The notes beneath the pieces were generated by a model that did not search any database, had not been told where the DNA came from, and was given only the letters and a program-made list of their open reading frames with translations. A stretch of DNA of 64,000 nt, taken from the NCBI GenBank assembly GCA_021029095.1, contig JAJOHG010000079.1, forward strand, positions 1-64,000, written 5' to 3'. The position numbers were made by a program, and so were the translations under genes. Shown here piece by piece: positions 33,873 to 44,956 of the stretch (its first letter is position 1; the number at the start of each line of letters is the position of its first letter). The stretch comes from Phellopilus nigrolimitatus. Lineage: Eukaryota; Basidiomycota; Agaricomycetes; Hymenochaetales; Hymenochaetaceae.

Positions 33873-34214
33873 TTACATACATATGCCTCTCCAAAGAACG
33901 AAGAGAATTTCGTGCTTAGGAAAAAATCTCACAATAGCATGTAGAGACAGATCGGACGAAGGATGATGAAGCTGGCGAGACGATCTCGCCGCAAACGGAC
34001 GATGCACGATGGCACTTTCGACCGAGTCCACGAAACGTTCAGATTCGACCGGTCTCCTTTTTGCAAAATAAAAAAACAAAAAAACCTGCGCTGGCTGTAA
34101 TAGCACCGTACGTATCAAACGAAGCACCGGTGGAGTGTCGAGAAAGCAACGCGGGAGAGATCGCATGGAATAAATAGCACCGAGCGCACCATATACAGCA
34201 ACAGACCACCGCAT
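33873..34214 (-). other. Conserved 113-codon open frame of unknown status
   Basis: The open frame from an ATG at 34214 is matched by 53214-53555 in the right arm with only a few changes (for example VAVYGALGAIYSMR against AAGYGVLGAIYSVR), all without stops. It predicts a hydrophobic segment LQPAQVFLFFYFAKRR. It could be a small unknown membrane protein, or just well-conserved 5' flanking DNA of the 713-aa gene. I see no domain and no intron. Confidence 0.3.
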
Positions 34215-34792
34215 GCAGCCACGCGTCTCTGTATGCGGCTACCCGATCTGGCGTGTCAGGGGGCGCTTCGAGGCGTGACGGAGCGCGTCCACAAGCGTCG
34301 GCGCCCTCTTTTTTGCGTTTCGCTATTTTTTTCTTTTCTTTTTCTTTTTCTTATTTATTTTTCTCTTCTTCTTCTCGGCATTACATCAACGTTTGGAGGG
34401 TGGTTCCCGCAGCACTCTCCTTCGCTCTTGACCCCGTCGTCGTCCCACCGGTCGTCGTCGTCGTCGTCGTGTAAATTTCTTGTTTCGCCCGCGTGGACTG
34501 CTGACACGCGTCTGGACGCGCGCCCGTGCTGTGCAGTCCTGAGTCCTGAGTCCGGTGCCGGAGGAGCGCCCAGTCGCGGAAGAGACTTAGAGTGTGTGTT
34601 GTAAAAACGGCCCCGCCGACGGAGCGGAGCGTGGCCCGGCTTGCTGCCTGTTGCAGGGTACAGTACGTTGCGTTTCCACTTCCACCGCCCGCGTCCTGCC
34701 TAAAACTAACGAACGAAAAAAAAAAAAAAAAGTTGTGTACGAATCCAGCACGTCCATTCTTAGAGCGGCTCTTCGCTTCGGGTGGGCTTACC

Positions 34793-37149
34793 ATGTCTCT
34801 GTCTCTGTCTCTGTCCCTGTCCCCCGCGCACTCGCGCTCCACTTCGGAGGAGGCGCTCACAGACGAAAACCTCGAGCGGGTGAGCCCGTCCTTCCCATCC
34901 TTTCCTGTCGGGCCGCTCACACCCGCACCCAGGTCTTCCGCGAGATCGAAGAAGCGAGCGAGCGGCGCGCGCGCGACGAGGAGGCCAGAGCCGAAGCCGA
35001 AGCCGCGGCCGCGGCCGAGGAGGCGGCCTTGCCGCCGCGCCCGCTCGACCCCGCCCTCGACCCCGGCCCCGGCCCCGGCCCCGGCGCGCCCCCGTCCAAC
35101 CCCGCGTCCTCCGAGCGGAAGCGCAGGCGCCAGAGCATCGGCGTCTCGCGCGTCGGCAACGTACGTCCGCCCCGCGCAGGCGCAATCATACATAACACAC
35201 AACGCTGAGCGCGCGCGCTGACGCTGACACCGATGCCGACAGCTCTTTGACCTCGCGGCCGTCCAGACCGAGCTGCGCCCGCCGAGCCGCGTCGTGTCGC
35301 CCGTCCCTTGGTCCGCCCCGCCCATGTACTCCGTCATGGTACGTGCTTACTCCCCGCCGTCCCCGCGCACCGAACCGAACTAACACACCCCGCCCCTTAC
35401 ACACACACACACACACAGACAACCACCCGACGCGCCCCCTCCCCCTCCCTCTCCTCGCGCGTCAGCGCCTCCTCCCTGCCCTCCTCCACGCGCTCGCGCT
35501 CGCTCTCCCTCTCCTCCGCAGGCAGCGCCGGCAGCGACGCACACGCAGAGGAGCTGCACACGACGCAGAAGGAGACGATCGGCGCGCGGCGCAACACGCT
35601 CACGAAGGCCGTGTCCGCCGCGCTCGCGCGCACGCTCACGCGCATGCGCTCGCAGCGCGCGCTCGGCGGCGGCGGCGGCGACGCCAACGGCAACGGCGAC
35701 GGTGACGCCGGCGCGGACGGAGGCGCGCTCGTCATCGGCGTCGCGGTGCACGAGGAGGCGACTACCACCACTACCACCACTACCACCGCGGACGCGGGCG
35801 CGGGCGCGGGGTGGGCGTGGGACGCGCCCGAGGGCCCCGGGCAGCTCACGGGCGCGAGCGTCGTCTCGGCGGAGGTGAGCGCCGCCGCGGCCGCGGCGCC
35901 CGCGCCGTCGCCCGTGGAGACGCGGTTCGCCGCGGCGGTGCGCGCGCGCTCGGGGAGCCTGGGCCGGCTGCGCAGCATCCGCGCGCCCGCGCCGCCGCCG
36001 GGACTGGTGCGCCAGGCGTCGGCGTCGGCGGGCGCGGGGGCGCCGCTTGAGGTCGGACGGCCGTCGGCGGCGGGCGGGGACGCTGATGCGGATAAGGATG
36101 GAGGTGCGGGTGCGGAGGGCGCGGCGCCGGAGAAGGATGACGGGAAAGCGGGCGCGAAGGAGAAGGAGAAGGAGGAGGGGAAGGAGAAGGAGAAAGACGC
36201 GAAGAAGGCGCGCCGCCTGACGCACTACGCGCGGGCGTTCGTGCGGAAGCTGCGCCGGCACGCGTCGTGCGAGGGTCCCGCCGCCGGCCCGTCTCCGAGC
36301 CCGCATTCGAGTCCAACCCCGCATCCACCTCCAAACCCACCTCCGAACTCGACCCCGAGCCCGGGCTCGGCACCGCGCGCGGACGGAAGCAAACCGGGCG
36401 GAGGCAAATCGGGCGGGAGCAAAACGGGCGGGAGCAGGAAAGCGCGCCCGCCGGCCGTGTGCGTTGTGTGGGCCGACGCCGCCCTCCCGTCTGTAGCGGT
36501 GGCGGCGTCGCCCACACCCGCGGCGGTGCCGCTCCCGCCGTCCCCGGCGCCGCCCGGGGGCGCCGGCACGCAGTCGTATTTCCCGCTGGTGATGCCGCCG
36601 TCGCCCGCGGCGGTGCCGCTCCCGCCCGAGGGCGCGGACATGCAGTCGTATTTTCCGCTGGCGATGCCGCTGCTGTCGCCGTCGCCCACCGCGTCTACAC
36701 CGTCAATGCCCGCAGACGAGGAGGAGAATGAGGACGAGGACGGGATGGCGCCGATAGCGGAGGCGGCGCTCGCGCTGCCGGCGTCGCGCGCGGCGTCGCC
36801 GTCGCCGTCGCTGTGCGAGCCCGCGTCTGAATCTGGGTCGGAGGCGGAGGCTGGGGCTGGGTCGGACAGTTTGGCGGCTGCTGTGCCTGCGGGATGTGGC
36901 GCGGCGGCGGGCGGGGAGGAGGGAAGAAGGGGCCGGGGCGCGCATGCGGAGCCGGAGCCGGAGCGTGCAGAGTCGGCACCAGAGCCTGAGGAGACGGAGC
37001 CTGCGGGGCCAGCGCCTGCAGAGCCCGCAGAGCCTCCGTCGCCAGAGCCCGCGAAGGCAGAGGGCGACGCGGAGGCGGAGGCGTCTTCAGCGCCGGCACC
37101 GGCACCGGCGACGATCCTGGAGACGCCGCGTGAGCCCGCTGACTCGTGA
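34793..37149 (+). CDS. Low-complexity Pro/Ala/Ser-rich protein, 713 aa, four exons (left arm)
   Basis: Exons 34793-34879, 34933-35160, 35243-35338 and 35419-37149 join in phase with GTGAGC or GTACGT donors; the last intron contains a CA repeat. The N-terminus has SL repeats, then VFREIEEASERRARDEEARA, a charged helix probably forming a coiled coil. Next come SSERKRRRQSIGVSRVGN and LFDLAAVQTELRPPSRVVSP, then TIGARRNTLTKAVSAALART. A later KKARRLTHYARAFVRKLRRH basic helix could bind nucleic acid or membrane. The rest is disordered, with two copies of a PLPP...QSYFPL(A/V)MP repeat and an acidic Glu/Pro tail. No enzyme motif seen. The partner on the right arm (50086-52610) has the same exon plan with only in-frame length changes, which supports a functional gene. 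Function unknown; regulation not visible apart from a poly-A tract at 34716-34730. Confidence 0.75.
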
Positions 37150-37790
37150 CCTGCCGCCGTCCGCCTATTCCTCGCCCGTTGGTTGTTTATATTCGCACGT
37201 GTCCCGCCCATTCGGCTATCTCGACTGCTTGCGCCCCGGGGCTCTTTTCCTTTCCGTTTCGCCGCCGCCCCGCCTCGACTGCCTTCCCCGGCGCGCACAA
37301 GTCCAGTGCATCTCCGGCTCCGCACTCCCTCCGTGCAAAACACACTACAGCCCATATGTTCGCTGTCCGGACGGGCGCCCAATCTCTCTCGATCTCGCAG
37401 GGAAATAACAACATCTCTCTCTTTTTATTCGCCTATTAGTTTTTTTGATTGATTGTCCCATTTGATCTCTTCATTCTGCAATTCTGTCCTTACCTTTCTT
37501 TGTCTATCGCTTTCGCCAGTTACACAGCACACACACAGCACACGCAGCACACGACACAGTACGCACTACATCTCGATTTACTCATCCTACTATTTGCTCA
37601 CCTCCCGTCATACACTTCTTCCGCTCACTTTGCATTTCTCGCCTCCTTGCATGTACGTCCTTCCCCGCTGTCGAGTTTTCCAGTAATAAACTTTTTATCG
37701 CGCATTTTTTTCGTCCGTCTTACTATCATATCCATATCCATATCTATATCATATCCCTGCCCGGTTCTCAAATTTGGAATTAAAATTATT
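37150..37790. other. 3' flank of the 713-aa gene
   Basis: No exon is seen. The sequence is matched in reverse at 49430-50085, including a TATCCATATCCATATC repeat at 37730-37760. Open frames in this stretch agree between arms only because the DNA is conserved. Confidence 0.4.
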
Positions 37791-37810
37791 TTCCCACCGG
37801 CGCGTACGTA

Positions 37811-37993
37811 CAGGTTCCTGGTGCCGCGACCACAACGGACAGACAAGCTGCTGGCCTCTATCTGACGTCTGCGCTGTTTAAGGCGGGCAAGGGTGTCGTG
37901 CTCGACATGGCGTACAAGCTTGCAGAGATGCCCCTTTTGTCGTTGGCCGCTGCCGAGAAAGGCTGGCGTGGCGTCCGGGAGTGGGACGCCTGA
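37811..37993 (+). pseudogene. Orphan terminal exon fragment at the inverted-repeat edge
   Basis: Right after a GTACAG that could be an acceptor, a frame of 61 codons reads VPGAATTTDRQAAGLYLTSA, LFKAGKGVVLDMAYKLAEMP and LLSLAAAEKGWRGVREWDA, then a stop at 37991-37993. Composition and codon choice look like real coding DNA. It has no counterpart at the right-arm edge near 49400, so it comes from a different locus joined at the breakpoint. I do not recognise the family. The upstream exons are absent, so it cannot make a protein by itself. Confidence 0.4.
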
Positions 37994-39277
37994 ATGTATA
38001 TCAAATTGAGACGAGCAGGTCTCATTGTGAGCTTTGGATCTTGTTTTCACCTTAATACAACATTTTTCGATTCAACTGTACCGAGGAAAGATTCTAGTCT
38101 GAGCTCTTCAAAAGGAATAGGATTGCTAACGAGACATTGGCGTTTCAACAATGGTTCCGATTCTAAATGTGCGTGGAAAACAGCGGGGCTCCGATGTCTG
38201 CTGGAGGAAGAACAACTGATGAAGCAAGTTCAGGCTTCTAAGGTCAGCTACATCCGAGTCTCCTTCTATCTTTGTGGTCGACGCTAAAACTGCTCTACTC
38301 GGTTGAAAGTGCGTTGTTGACAGTACTCATTATGAAAGCTCGGTGGGGGAACGACGGACGTACGGTTGGCTGACTGACTCGCAGCACTTTTCAATTGGTA
38401 CTGTCGGCAGTTCACCCCCCCCCCCATAAAAGACCTTTATCATTCGTTCGTCTATCGCCAGAATCCCCACCATCCTTTGAGTCATCTCAGTCTACTTGGT
38501 CCTTTCCGTGTCGGACAATTCCTCCAACTTGCGCCGCGTATTCTTATATTGGCGTAGGTAAGTTCTCAATTAAAAACGATGTCCGTCTTCGGAGTCATCT
38601 CTTGTTGGTCGAAAAGGCGGCTGCCATCTGAGTCGCGACCTGGAGGAAAAGCTAACTGGGTGTGCAAAGGATTTCTGTGCGAAGGACACTGACAGCGGGT
38701 GTCCTGCGCTATTCCGAAAGCAATGACCTTCGTGGAACAGCACAAAAACGTTATGCTGTTTCTTTGGGACAGTGAGGCCACCTCGTCGCATGGACATCAA
38801 TGAGTTCGCTTACGCCTTGGTAAGGCCGCTCTAGGGACGGCGGGCTCGGCTCCTCAGCATCCGACACAGTCATGGGGAACTCGGCAGCTAGTCCGAGCGT
38901 TGTGTCGCTCAGATGATACTGCGAGTGCTCGTTGAGTTGCGAATCTGTCTGCAGCCATGCTCATGACATCGACGGAGATCCAGTTCAATTTTAACAAGTG
39001 CTACTCAATTCATTATTGCACAAGATATGACACAACAAAGATATACAAAACACTGCTTTAACCCCCACCACCTGTCTCTTAACTACTGTCAGAACGGCTT
39101 CGGAATGAGCGACGGAGACCGAGATGGAGATGCAACGATAACCTTGCTGCTTAGAGTGGACATTGTCACTAATCAGTGTCGGTATCATCAGGTTTTTGGT
39201 TGTAATTCTTCTCGGGCGACACATTCGCCAACCCTTCTCCCAGTCAGAAACGGGCCCGACAATCCACGGCCATCCAT
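37994..39277. repeat. Repeat unit D2, copy between the arms
   Basis: In direct orientation with 13.2-14.5 kb and very similar, including the SAP C-terminal remnant at 39130-39300 (minus strand, NGWPWIVGPVSDWEKGW). This is the closest D2 pair in the window. A run of eleven C lies at about 38416-38426. Confidence 0.55.
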
Positions 39278-39558
39278 TCAGGCCCGGAGAGGACAGCGAC
39301 AACGAGTAGAATATTGAGGATCTCCTACATATCTATAACATTTAATCTTCTTTCTTGTAATTTTGAGCAGCTTACGCTGTTGTTGTAGCTGGGACATGCT
39401 GTAGTATTGCGAACTACGTGCTACAGCCACAATTCGGGGGTATGTCCCAGCTACAACAGCGTAAGCTGCTCAAGATTACAAGATAGAAGATTTAATGTTA
39501 TAAATATGTAGGAGATCCTCAATATTCTACTCGTTGTCGCTGTCCTCTCCGGGCCTGA
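39278..39558. mobile_element. 281-bp fold-back palindrome (MITE-like)
   Basis: The two halves are reverse complements with few mismatches, centred at 39418: the outer TCAGGCCCGGAGAGGACAGC is mirrored by GCTGTCCTCTCCGGGCCTGA. The inner GTTGTAGCTGGGACATGC is mirrored by GGTATGTCCCAGCTACAAC around a short loop. The innermost part resembles the TIR-like core at 14.55 and 28.3 kb. The outer 25 bp of the left half is SAP coding sequence, so the fold-back includes host sequence, and I see no clean target-site duplication. No transposase nearby. Confidence 0.65.
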
Positions 39559-40330
39559 TTCAATGTGAACAACTAATATAAAACAGGAAAGAAGAGAAAA
39601 CAGACAACTTACCATTCTGCAAGGCCGAGAAAGTAGCTAGGGCCTGCTCCAAAGGATGCTGCCTGATTTCATCGAGTAACGCAATTCCGGCAAATGCTTG
39701 TGCAGGCGAGGCGGAGCCATCGAGGACAGAAAGGACGTCAAAGACCGTTCGCGCGAGCAAGGCAAGGCCGTCGAAAGCTAAGAACACTGTGAAACACAAT
39801 ATTTGGCTTAAACTCGGATAAATTATGCACCATCATATTGCGCATTTTTGCCAGTTCCTCAGGGGGGAGGGGAGAAAGGGTCTGGCGAAGATGTATTGAC
39901 CGTCTTAATGGTCCCGTATACTCGCGAGCCTTCACTGGGCAGATCCTGAGGATGGCCTGTCCGAGGACTATATGGAGGATTTGCCATAGGCGGAGTCGGG
40001 TAGGCCCTCTCTGCGGGGAGCGTAGCCAGCCGGGAGACAAGTCGCGTTGACGATCTTCATGATGACCATATTGATACGCTCCACCATCTGTGGTGCATGC
40101 ATTAGACAAGTCAACTAAGTGGCTTTGTAAAGGACATACGGTTGGAAGCTCCTACTTCGAAACTACCACCAGCTATTTCCGGTCGAGACGGTAGTAGCGG
40201 GGTTAAGCATCAGTAGAGCGAGGTCTATACAGTCTACCGTGTTCTCTTCCGTCCTGTGGAAGAGCTCATCTACTAGAATACCTGCTTCGCGCAGAGGATT
40301 GCCGTTCGGACGATTGTCGTGCGGAGGATT
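39559..40330 (-). pseudogene. Displaced 3' exon of the chimeric SAP gene plus unknown coding stretch
   Basis: The minus strand at 39790-39930 reads REYTGPLRRSIHLRQTLSPL, then EFKPNIVF, matching the end of the chimeric SAP tails at 28.8 and 58.4 kb. It then runs into LAFDGLALLARTVFDVLSVL and LDEIRQHPLEQALATFSALQ, a helical stretch not seen in the other copies and ending at a GTAAGT-like donor next to the palindrome. The stretch 40110-40390 separates it from the rest of the SAP gene, so it may be an additional exon or a broken end. Confidence 0.35.
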
Positions 40331-40391
40331 ATAGTTCTGACCGACAGTCGCTCCAGCCTAACAAAGCGCATTATCAGCATCCAAGTCAATG

Positions 40392-41321
40392 TCAAAGAGC
40401 ATCGTGCAAAAAATGTACAATAGCTTGAGCGGTGCTCAATAGAATAGAGACAAACGTGCAGTCGGAGAAGGCCACTGGGGCAGATTCCTCTAAGTTGTCG
40501 ACACCGGAGTCGACGAGAGCGCCGCGCACCTTCCTAGCCGAAGACGGGATCTCCTGTTCGGTGCCGCCCGCGGCCGAGTCAGCATCTGGCACTACCGACT
40601 CCTCGGGAGCATTAGGGGTGTTAAGAGCACGCTGTCTAGAGACAGTGGGTACTTGATGGTTTGGAGTGCCGATGTGTCGTCTAGCAGCTGTCCGTTTTTG
40701 TGTTCTTTCCGGAGCCATTGCGGATATGATGAGATGATGAGACGACGATACGCGGAGAGCTAGACCCGGGGGGCGCTGCCGTGCTCCAGGAGATGGCTGC
40801 GGGGATGGTGGAGGCGGCGAAAGCGTCGGCGCGTCTTCTTGCAGAGAATTGATATGTCAGAAATGCAGGTGTATTGTGGACGCTGATGAAGAGACTCACT
40901 TTCCGGTTCTATCTCTTCTGCCTTCCTCTTCCGCTCGGTACTTTCTTGAGGCGTAATCCCAATGTTCTCTTTGGTCGCCATACCTGAGCCGGATGCAGAA
41001 CAGGGGGCGGCCCCTTCGTTATCGGCACTGTGGCCGACCAGGTTGTGCGCGGGTCTGCAGCAGACACATCCAAGTGTCGTCAGTGTGAGATCCATATGAA
41101 GCGGTGAAACAGGAACGCACCCTGTCTCTGCCTGCATTTTGAGCGATCGCTCTAAGATTTGCTCTCGCCGCTCTGTGACTTTCAAGCCTTGTTCCTGCAT
41201 ACTAATTAGTAACGAGCGGCGACGGCGACGGAGATGCGAGACTCACCCTTGCGAGCGTCCGCGACACATGGTATCCCAGCTCTTCCAGCTGGACCTCAGA
41301 TGGGAGCGCCGACGAGTCCAT
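40392..41321 (-). CDS. Chimeric SAP-domain protein, 248 aa
   Basis: Exons 41247-41321, 41121-41194, 40900-41054 and 40392-40834 join into 248 codons. SAP domain is GYHVSRTLAR plus EQGLKVTERREQILERSLKM. Linker ends TERKRKAEEIEPESE. Exon 4 goes from a Pro-rich start through SSSHHLIISAMAPERTQKRT to QEIPSSARKVRGALVDSGVD, then a unique end FSDCTFVSILLSTAQAIVHF. The YTGPLRR segment of its paralogues lies 0.4 kb further on (39.8-39.93 kb) and could be reached by one more splice at GTTTGT, so the annotated end is uncertain. The promoter module lies 187 bp upstream. Confidence 0.7.
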
Positions 41322-41485
41322 GTGGTGTGGTGGAAAGTGGAAGTGGATCGTAGTTGTGGTAGAGGGAGTGATTGAAGGGAGAAGGGGAATGAGTCGCCGT
41401 ATTTAAAGCCTTCGAAGAACTACCCGAGAGCCACCTATCAGACGTTGGTTTGCATTCGTGTTGCTTTAGTTTTCATTATGTCCAT

Positions 41486-41521
41486 TGTGCAAGTCTGGCT
41501 ATCGTATCCGACCGGCCGGTT
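41486..41521 (-). promoter_or_regulatory. SAP promoter module, chimeric subfamily (middle copy)
   Basis: CCATTGTGCAAGTCTGGCT, then CCGACCGGCCGGTT at 41508-41521, 187 bp before the ATG at 41321, the same spacing as at 30.1 kb. Confidence 0.5.
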
Positions 41522-41589
41522 CAGTGAACGCAGTTCCAGAGATCGTTTCGTTACTGTATGAGCCGCGACGCGCAGTAGAAATTCAGGAT

Positions 41590-43190
41590 TCAGACTGAAC
41601 TGCTCAGCCTCTCGCTACTTTGTTCTTCGGCGAACACGCGATTTCGATCGCATGTGATGCCCGAGTCTTGGTCCTTCGTCTTTGTCTCGTTGCAGCCATC
41701 GTTCCACGAGCCGCCTACGTCGAAGTTGGGGCTGCTTTGCTTTGCTAAAGTGCGACCCGTTGATATGCGATATGTTAACTCGAGAAAAATGACGGACCTC
41801 TGATTGGTTGACTCGCGAGACTTCGCAATGGCGACTTTTCGGCTTCAATTATTGATTCAAATCGATTAAAAATAAAAAGGAAGGGCTCACAAATAGTGGG
41901 CTTGTTGTTGCCCCCTTCGGCGCCCCGTAGGCTCATACAATAACCTCCCCCGAGCCTCCCGCAGCACTTCCATTCCCTAATGAAAGGCCGAGATAGCTGG
42001 CACGCTAAGTCGCCAAATGCCTTGGTAGCCTAAAAGAAAACTACTGTCTTGCATCGCAGAGCCCTCTGAGTCGGCCTTCATGTGCGCGGCCGCCGCCTTT
42101 CTCAAATTCGTCTCCTAACTTGTCCTCTTTTGTTTTTCGCTATCGCGCATCGGGGACTACCTCCCAGTCAGCTATGCGCAAAGACCGTATATCTCCTGCA
42201 CCACGCCTTGCACATACATGTGTGGAGGACTGCCAGGTAAGTCCGGACCTGAGCCTCTAGACCAAGCTGGAGCAAAGAAATCCGCGTCTAAGAGGCTTGC
42301 CGCCACGGCTTCCGGAGGTGACGGCGAGCGAGGCCTAACGGGCCTGTTGTTAAAGCGTACGGAGCCAATTGACAACGACGGCAGAGTCGTCTCTTGCTTT
42401 GGAAGTGTGCAAAGATGAGAGAGCCCGTGTATCTGACGCGATTTTGAGGCATTGGGGAATTACTGCTTGCAGATCCTTCGTCGGACCCACCGGACTCGTC
42501 GGCGATTTGCGATTCTAAACACACTTCCCGAGTCGAGTGTGGTCTCAGTTCCTTCAGCCTCATCATCGGCCTCCTGGTGCTAGAGAGCGCATCGCTGGCG
42601 TTCATAACTCCGTTACCGGTATCGTGTCCGCCGGTAGTCTTCTTCTAATCCTGCACCAGGAATGGCACGCGGGTTGTCGTCAATGTCGCGTTATGCCAAA
42701 ATTATTAAAACACGGACGTATTTGATCTGCACCCGTCTCTCAAGCAGCTCTCACTATCAGACCATGCTTCTACAGGCCTCGCGCGGTAAATAAGCAACGA
42801 GCAGCAACAGCGGCGACAACGATAAAGACGTAAATGCGCCAGACTTTGGCAAACGCACTCAACTGCTTATGTTCTCATCTTGCGAGAACGTATTCAGGAG
42901 GTGTCCCTATTGGGTGCTGAGCTGGCGTTGACTCAAGCAGATGTATGCAGCTGAGTGGTCTTCCGGGGTTCGTTTGCCGATTCCTCCTTTATTGTCGGCC
43001 TCTTAGCTTTTTCGGTGGCTTGGGTCTTAGCTGCGCGGGTCAAACCTACTGGAGTGCCATAGTCGATCTCCGAGAGTGGGAACTGGAAGAGGGACGTGAC
43101 AGTGATACGCACGCTTGAGACTGACGGTCATCACCCGAGTATCCCTCAAGCTCATATTTATAAGGTGCATTCCCGTCCATTTCGTCCCCC
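41590..43190 (-). pseudogene. Decayed SAP-related gene (T type), middle copy
   Basis: A direct repeat of 30.2-31.87 kb. The KTQATEKAKRPTIKE stretch, the SRWEHKQLSALAK helix region (around 42.85-42.9 kb, minus strand) and the acidic exon (around 42.5-42.6 kb) can be followed. The last open stretch is split in two frames at 42172-42605 and the SAP helix 2 region is eroded. Not expected to make a full protein. Confidence 0.45.
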
Positions 43191-44300
43191 ACCCGCTCGC
43201 ACGACGTCTCGCAGGCCAACGTCGTTCAACGTATATCCCTCAGCGCTCTGTCCACCTCCTTCCCCCTTTCCAGTCCCTCCCCGAGCGACTCGGGTGGGAG
43301 AAGCGGTTTGGGAGACATGAGGGATTACATGGTTTCCTGTAGCGATGCGTGCGCGCGCGGGTCGCGGACGAGCGGAAGAAAAGCCGTGGCACAGCCAGGA
43401 AGGGACGTAGATCTGCTCGTGGCTGATTCAGAGAAATAGGGTATCCGCAAATATTAGCTCATCTTTGTGTGGGGATGAGTCCAGGTTCACGCACGTACGC
43501 GCAAGGACGGGCCAAACGCCTCTGGCGGTTTTCGCCCTGGCCCTCTTGTCTCCGTGCCATGTTTAGTCTACTGGCTCAGGCGCCTTTTTCCGCATGCAGC
43601 ACACATCAGGAGAAGAGCGATCAGGAGAGCTTGGTGTGTTTCCAGTTTTAGTCTCAAGTCCATACTCGGTATTCTGATTTGCAGTGTTTTCAGGACGATT
43701 CACTCGACACTGGCGAGAAGATATGAGAGAGCAATGTGGACTCGCAGAGCTGCAGCTTCCCATCGCGTCGCGAATAGGCCAAAGTCTAGGTGCCACAGTT
43801 TTGTAGAGATATTCAGGCGGCATGTCTCTTCGTCGGAGTAGACAGAGCAACGGCAGTGTAACAATGTTGATAACCTTGAGCCTTTGCACTACAGAATACT
43901 CAGTCGGCACTTGAGAGGCGCAATAGAATGGAGGGTCCTTGGGTTGCATTAAAAGAAGATGCCAGAGGAAAAGAAAAAAAAAAGACACACCGACGGCAGC
44001 CTGCTCATTATCCGTGTCCTCTACCATATGTTTTTCTCAGTGGTTCCGTGTTTGTACCCGAAGGTCTCAGGATACATCCGTATAGTCGCTATCGCTGTCG
44101 CCCTAAACGAGGATGATGATGAGGTTGATGACGACACTCAGTTGCAGCAGTCGAGAAACGTTTTTTCCTCTCCGGTTTTGGAGGCCAGGGCGATACACAA
44201 ATAAACCAACATTTATAAACAAGTTTCGACTAAAACGAATTCGCTGCCCAGCGACGGAGATGTTCGGATAGGCTTTGACTTGCAGCTCTGCTTTCGGGCA
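43191..44300 (-). repeat. Repeat unit D4, middle copy
   Basis: The minus strand reads DMPPEYLYKTVAPRLWPI, then VNRPENTANQNTEYGLETKT and SPDVCCMRKKAPEPVD to a stop at 43563, the longest frame of this family. MVEDTDNEQAAVG at 44027 ends at a GTGAGTC-like donor that is changed to GGTGTGTC. No domain recognised. Confidence 0.45.
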
Positions 44301-44495
44301 GCACTAATTCAGCGCGTTTTTTTACATGGGAAGGCCAGCAGGCGTACCAACGTGCAACCAACGTCCGTCCAAGTGAGCAAAGATTGTGCGTATGCATGCG
44401 AGACGATCGCGTCAGACAGCGAATTGTCGTACTGGTCCGGACGGGACATATACCGCATGGGCGGGCTTTACTGCCTGCAAACGGAGTTATCGCCG

Positions 44496-44956
44496 TCAAG
44501 CGACCTTCTGCACCGCTAGAACGCCCCAGAGCTCAGCTCACCTCCCAGCCAAAAAGAGAAAAAACAAAGAAAGAGAGGCTCACCAGCGTCCCACTCCCCT
44601 TGCACCCTCTCCTCTCCGCCAACCCCACGCGACGCCGCCGCATCGCCGCCCTTCCGGCCGAGCACGACCGCGCGCCAGCCCACGTCGCGCTCCGTCGCCT
44701 CCGCGCTGCGCGCCCCATCGCGCCCGTCCGCCACGTCCCCGCCGGGGCGCACGAGCCGTCGCGCGCGCGCGAGCTCGTCCGCGGGCACGCGCTCGCCCGC
44801 GCGGAGGCGCGCCGCGAGGCCCGCGAGCACGCTGATGCGCGCTGCGGCGGCGCTGCGCTGCTCCTGCGCGGCCTTGCGCGTGGTGTGCAGGTGCAGCGCG
44901 AGCGAGGTGAGTGCGAGCGCGTAGAGTGCGTGCGGGAGGTGTGTCGGGGCGGGCAT
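44496..44956 (-). CDS. Small single-pass membrane protein with coiled coil, 130 aa (intact parent)
   Basis: Exon 1 44584-44956 and exon 2 44496-44515 join across a 68-nt GTGAGC..CTAG intron. Residues 4-22 (PTHLPHALYALALTSLALHL) form one hydrophobic helix, a likely membrane anchor. Next comes a charged helix EQRSAAAARISVLAGLAARL with RAGERVPADELARARRLVR, then a short ERDVGWRAVVLGRKGGDAA C-terminus. The same arrangement occurs in small conserved basidiomycete proteins of unknown function, as far as I can judge. The copies at 33.2 and 53.8 kb have lost the hydrophobic segment and frame, so this one, lying outside the large inverted repeat and next to the single-copy 848-aa gene, is probably the source. 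Organelle unknown. Confidence 0.7.

Larger units (their letters stand above)
22200..37815. repeat. Left arm of the large inverted segmental duplication
   Basis: Gene order from 22.2 to 37.8 kb (PUF6 fragment, D1, SAP, D2, LRR fragment, zinc finger, chimeric SAP, T, D4, decayed membrane-protein gene, 713-aa gene) is repeated in reverse complement from 64.0 to 49.4 kb. The sum of paired coordinates drifts only from about 86.4 to 87.5 kb, because of indels. The inner end is close to 37815, where the GGAATTAAAATTATTTTCCCACCGG segment stops matching. Confidence 0.85.

Noticed and set aside
36225..37382. 385-codon minus-strand open frame in the left arm
   Set aside because: Exact antisense of the 713-aa gene exon 4; it persists in the right arm only because the real gene is conserved.
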